Origin: JAKFWF01 sp031429105
Lineage (GTDB): Bacteria > Pseudomonadota > Alphaproteobacteria > Rhizobiales > Hyphomicrobiaceae
Assembly (NCBI GenBank): GCA_031429105.1
Contig: JANOYV010000163.1
Span: forward strand, 1 to 7,186
DNA length: 7,186 nt
Direction: 5' to 3'
Below the pieces are notes generated by a model. The model was not told the origin of the DNA and searched no databases. It saw nothing but the letters and a program-made list of their open reading frames with translations. Made by a program: the position numbers and the translations under genes. Below are positions 5,395 through 7,186 of this stretch, piece by piece (the first letter of the stretch is position 1; each line of letters begins with the position of its first letter).

Positions 5395-5970
5395 TCAGAC
5401 TTCATTACCACGTTTTGGCGGTGGATTGATCGGTTTGGTTTCGTGATCCGGCATCGGCTTTTGCAACTTTTCGTCAATTCTTTCGAATTCGCCATCGATC
5501 ACGGGTCCATTCGAGCTTGGTCGTCGACCGGTATGGGGTGGGGCGCCAGCATGCCGCTTCTGGTCCGGTGGCGACCGATCAGGGTCGGAAAATGTTGAGA
5601 CATGAATGCTGCCTGCCGCCAGCATGCGCTTTAGTCCCCACTTACCAACGGCACGTCTAATCTGCGGCACGAGCAGTAGAAATCCCAGACAATCAGTTAT
5701 CAGTCCCGGCGCTAACAGTAACGCCCCAGCCCCCATCAACATGGATGCATCGAGGATTGGCTCCACGGGTGGCGTTCCAGCTGAAAGGTTAGCCATGCCG
5801 CGACGGAAGGCGGCGAACCCCTGTCGGTGAAGAATATAAGTGCCGAGGCCAGCAGTTCCCACAACAATGGCTAAAGTCGGCCAAAAACCGATCCATTGCC
5901 CTAGCTTGATCAGTAGCGCTAGTTCCAGCAGGGGGACGGCGACGAAAACGAGGAATAATCCGAACCACAT
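5395..5970 (-). CDS. fxsA: FxsA-family cytoplasmic membrane protein
   Basis: FxsA of E. coli is a small inner-membrane protein whose overproduction relieves phage T7 exclusion by the F plasmid; its normal role is unknown. The 191-residue product has three predicted membrane segments at about 3-23, 27-46 and 76-101. Family features include VPLLELALLIKLG (12-24), a GTYILHRQG segment (43-51), and LLLAPGLITDCLGFLLLVP (84-102). The last 85 residues are polar and rich in Pro, Asp and Arg, probably a cytosolic tail. ATG 5970 was chosen because it begins the first hydrophobic segment and has TAGGAC upstream. The frame stays open to 6105, but the 45 extra residues lack family character. It is divergent from the Tim44-domain gene and may be co-transcribed with secB. 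Confidence 0.88.
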   Translation of the reverse strand: MWFGLFLVFVAVPLLELALLIKLGQWIGFWPTLAIVVGTAGLGTYILHRQGFAAFRRGMANLSAGTPPVEPILDASMLMGAGALLLAPGLITDCLGFLLLVPQIRRAVGKWGLKRMLAAGSIHVSTFSDPDRSPPDQKRHAGAPPHTGRRPSSNGPVIDGEFERIDEKLQKPMPDHETKPINPPPKRGNEV

Positions 5971-6004
5971 TGCATTTGGTCCTAGCGTTTGATCAGTCTC
6001 GATA

Positions 6005-6016
6005 CGTAACTTTACG
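6005..6016. repeat. 12-bp dyad CGTAA-CT-TTACG in the fxsA-timA spacer
   Basis: Perfect 5-bp arms surround two central bases, 35 bp upstream of the fxsA start. Together with the similar dyad at 6077-6088 it fits CSTAA-N2-TTASG. It could be a repressor half-site pair in the divergent promoter region. A single dyad of this size is expected a few times in a window of this length by chance. Confidence 0.35.
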
Positions 6017-6076
6017 CTACGAGTGGTCGCAACCGTCGCGGATGCGTCATTCCGGTTGGCTTCGCCATAGCAATGT

Positions 6077-6088
6077 CCTAAGTTTAGG
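6077..6088. repeat. 12-bp dyad CCTAA-GT-TTAGG in the fxsA-timA spacer
   Basis: Perfect 5-bp arms around two central bases, with the same architecture and shared TAA..TTA core as the dyad at 6005-6016, 72 bp away. No transcription-factor family can be named from the motif alone. Confidence 0.35.
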
Positions 6089-6127
6089 GCGAAGTCGCGC
6101 GGCAATGTCGAATTATTGCACCGACCT

Positions 6128-6183
6128 GAACTTCAAAACCCGTACCACTGGCCCGTACCACTGGATTGATCGTCCTGAAGTTC
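6128..6183. repeat. 8-bp inverted repeat enclosing a tandem duplication
   Basis: GAACTTCA (6128-6135) and TGAAGTTC (6176-6183) are perfect complements separated by 40 bases. The separating segment holds the 13-bp tandem repeat at 6139-6164. Both arms are also preceded by or contain CCTGAA (6125-6130 and 6174-6179), so they resemble two copies of a near-palindromic word. No T tract follows, so a terminator is unlikely. It is 48 bp or more before the downstream start. Confidence 0.4.
6139..6164 (+). repeat. Perfect 13-bp tandem duplication
   Basis: CCCGTACCACTGG occurs twice in immediate succession (6139-6151 and 6152-6164) without a mismatch. It lies upstream of the Tim44-domain gene in non-coding sequence. 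A perfect head-to-tail repeat of this length suggests a recent slippage duplication or a duplicated binding site. Confidence 0.7.
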
Positions 6184-6230
6184 CTACATCAACCAGTATG
6201 TGTTGAATGCTCGAGAAAGCCAAAGTCGCG

Positions 6231-6968
6231 ATGGATGGCCAAATAAATATTCTCACTTTGATCTCGCTGGTCGTTGCGGTCATAGTGATTTTCAAACTGC
6301 GTAGTGTGTTGGGCCGACGCACGCCCGACGATGAAGCACGGATCGATAAGCAAATGCGCGCCGAACAGGCACGCGAGCAGGCAGCTGCCGCTCAGGATAA
6401 AGTCGTGGCGATGCCGCGACGTGGCCGCGAGGAGGTCACAGCACCACCGCCTTCTGCTGATACAACAGTCGCCGACGCAGAAGCGCGGATCAAGGCGTTC
6501 GCCGTCGGCAATGCGTCGCTTGAGGGCGGCCTTATGCAAATGTCCCGCAGTGACTCAAGCTTCGACCCTAGGTCTTTCCTTGATGGCGCCAAGCAGGCCT
6601 ATGAGATGATTGTTACCGCTTTCGCTGAAGGCAACCGGAAGGTTTTAAAGGATTTGCTCAGCAAGGAGGTCTTTGAGGGATTTTCTGGGGCGATCACGGA
6701 TCGCGAAAGTAGAGCCGAGCAAATCGACCAAAGCTTCGTTGGCATTGACAAGGCTGACATCGTAGAGGCGGAGGTAAAGGGCGGTACGGCCCAGCTGACC
6801 GTAAAATTTGTTAGTCAGTTGATTTCGGCCACCCGTGACAAGGTCGGCACTGTGATTGGCGGCGACCCACAAAAGATCAAGGAAGTCACTGACATTTGGA
6901 CGTTTGCGCGGGAGATGTCGTCGCGCAATCCAAACTGGCGATTGGTGGCGACGCAGTCGCAAAACTGA
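6231..6968 (+). CDS. timA: Tim44-domain inner-membrane protein (TimA-like)
   Basis: Bacterial Tim44-domain proteins resemble the C-terminal domain of the mitochondrial import motor subunit Tim44 and are anchored in the inner membrane. Their exact bacterial role is not settled. The 245-residue protein has one N-terminal membrane segment (7-22) followed by the positively charged KLRSVLGRR. A charged, Ala/Pro-rich linker with likely coiled-coil character (about 30-85) comes next. The Tim44 domain runs from about 111 to 243, with FDPRSFLDGAKQAYEMIV, FAEGNRKVLKDLLS, VTDIWTFAREM and NPNWRLVATQ as recognisable conserved stretches. I chose ATG 6231 because homologues start just before the membrane segment and GAGAAAG lies upstream. 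ATG 6207 would add eight residues without a ribosome site. It precedes the probable mltA gene. Confidence 0.88.
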   Translation: MDGQINILTLISLVVAVIVIFKLRSVLGRRTPDDEARIDKQMRAEQAREQAAAAQDKVVAMPRRGREEVTAPPPSADTTVADAEARIKAFAVGNASLEGGLMQMSRSDSSFDPRSFLDGAKQAYEMIVTAFAEGNRKVLKDLLSKEVFEGFSGAITDRESRAEQIDQSFVGIDKADIVEAEVKGGTAQLTVKFVSQLISATRDKVGTVIGGDPQKIKEVTDIWTFAREMSSRNPNWRLVATQSQN

Positions 6969-7019
6969 TAGCATTCTGCAACGGGTGGACCTGGAATTTA
7001 TGCCGGGAGCGCAGCAGCT

Positions 7020-7186
7020 TTGTATCGTCGGCGATATCGCTCAAAAATGGTGCTTGTCGGTGCCGCTGGTTTCGCAATCGTCCTGTGTGCGATTTCGTCA
7101 TCCCCTGGATTTAGTCAGACCAAGAAGCCAGCGGGCTCGGCTGTGACGGGTATTGATGCGCAGTTCATTGCGGTGACTTATGCAGA
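7020..7186 (+). CDS. mltA: Secreted protein N-terminus, probable lytic transglycosylase MltA (partial)
   Basis: The frame is open from 6972 to the window end. From a TTG at 7020 it reads LYRRRYRSK, then a hydrophobic core (MVLVGAAGFAIVLCAI) and SSSPGFSQ, which is a signal peptide with probable cleavage near FSQ. The visible mature part ends FIAVTYAD, which resembles the sequence just before the conserved LPGW of MltA. Together with the usual tim44-mltA gene order this supports the name, but the catalytic domain is outside the window. MltA cleaves peptidoglycan glycan strands in the periplasm. TTG 7020 was preferred because GGGAG lies 10 bases upstream and it supplies the basic n-region. ATG 7047 is the alternative and lacks both. 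Confidence 0.5.
   Translation, partial: MYRRRYRSKMVLVGAAGFAIVLCAISSSPGFSQTKKPAGSAVTGIDAQFIAVTYA

Noticed and set aside
5971..6105. 45-residue N-terminal extension of FxsA
   Set aside because: It lacks family character, and the first membrane segment with a good ribosome site begins at 5970.
5422..6172. 11-base word TGGATTGATCG shared by the fxsA end and the timA upstream region
   Set aside because: A few 11-base matches are expected by chance in a window of this size, and one copy is explained by coding sequence.
1..7186. Mobile elements, CRISPR arrays, tRNA or rRNA genes, or a defence system
   Set aside because: No transposase or integrase, no regularly spaced repeats and no tRNA-like cloverleaf were seen. 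The gene content is core housekeeping.

Overview
The window looks like an alphaproteobacterial chromosome segment with moderate G+C, judged by eye at a little over half. The evidence is gene content and order: hemE and hemJ read leftward, and ppsR (DUF299/RP001 family), maf, coaE, dnaQ, secB, fxsA, a Tim44-domain gene and a probable mltA lie to the right. From established knowledge, this is the neighbourhood of the replication origin in Caulobacter (hemE on one side, the RP001-like gene on the other) and many relatives. The genus cannot be told from the sequence.

Layout. (1) Positions 1-1591, minus strand: a tightly packed operon of hemE (uroporphyrinogen decarboxylase), hemJ (protoporphyrinogen oxidase) and the first 26 codons of a gene I do not recognise. 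(2) Positions 1592-1998: a 407-bp divergent intergenic region without a credible gene. It holds one exact DnaA box, two one-mismatch boxes, short dyads and direct repeats, an AT-rich tract and one GANTC methylation site. I interpret it as the probable oriC. (3) Positions 1999-4830, plus strand: ppsR, maf, coaE and dnaQ, overlapping or separated by under 30 bp and probably one transcription unit. The aroE gene that often sits between maf and coaE is absent. (4) Positions 4823-5970, minus strand: secB and fxsA; secB meets dnaQ tail to tail with an 8-bp overlap. (5) Positions 5971-6230: a divergent spacer with two related 12-bp dyads and a perfect 13-bp tandem duplication inside an 8-bp inverted repeat. 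(6) Positions 6231-7186, plus strand: a Tim44-domain membrane-anchored gene and the start of a secreted protein, probably lytic transglycosylase MltA.

Functionally the genes are housekeeping: haem synthesis, control of pyruvate phosphate dikinase, nucleotide-pool and cofactor enzymes, replication proofreading, protein export and envelope maintenance. On both sides of the putative origin the genes nearest to it point away from it, as expected for transcription co-directional with replication. No mobile element, CRISPR array, tRNA or rRNA was seen. The least ordinary content is in the two divergent intergenic regions.
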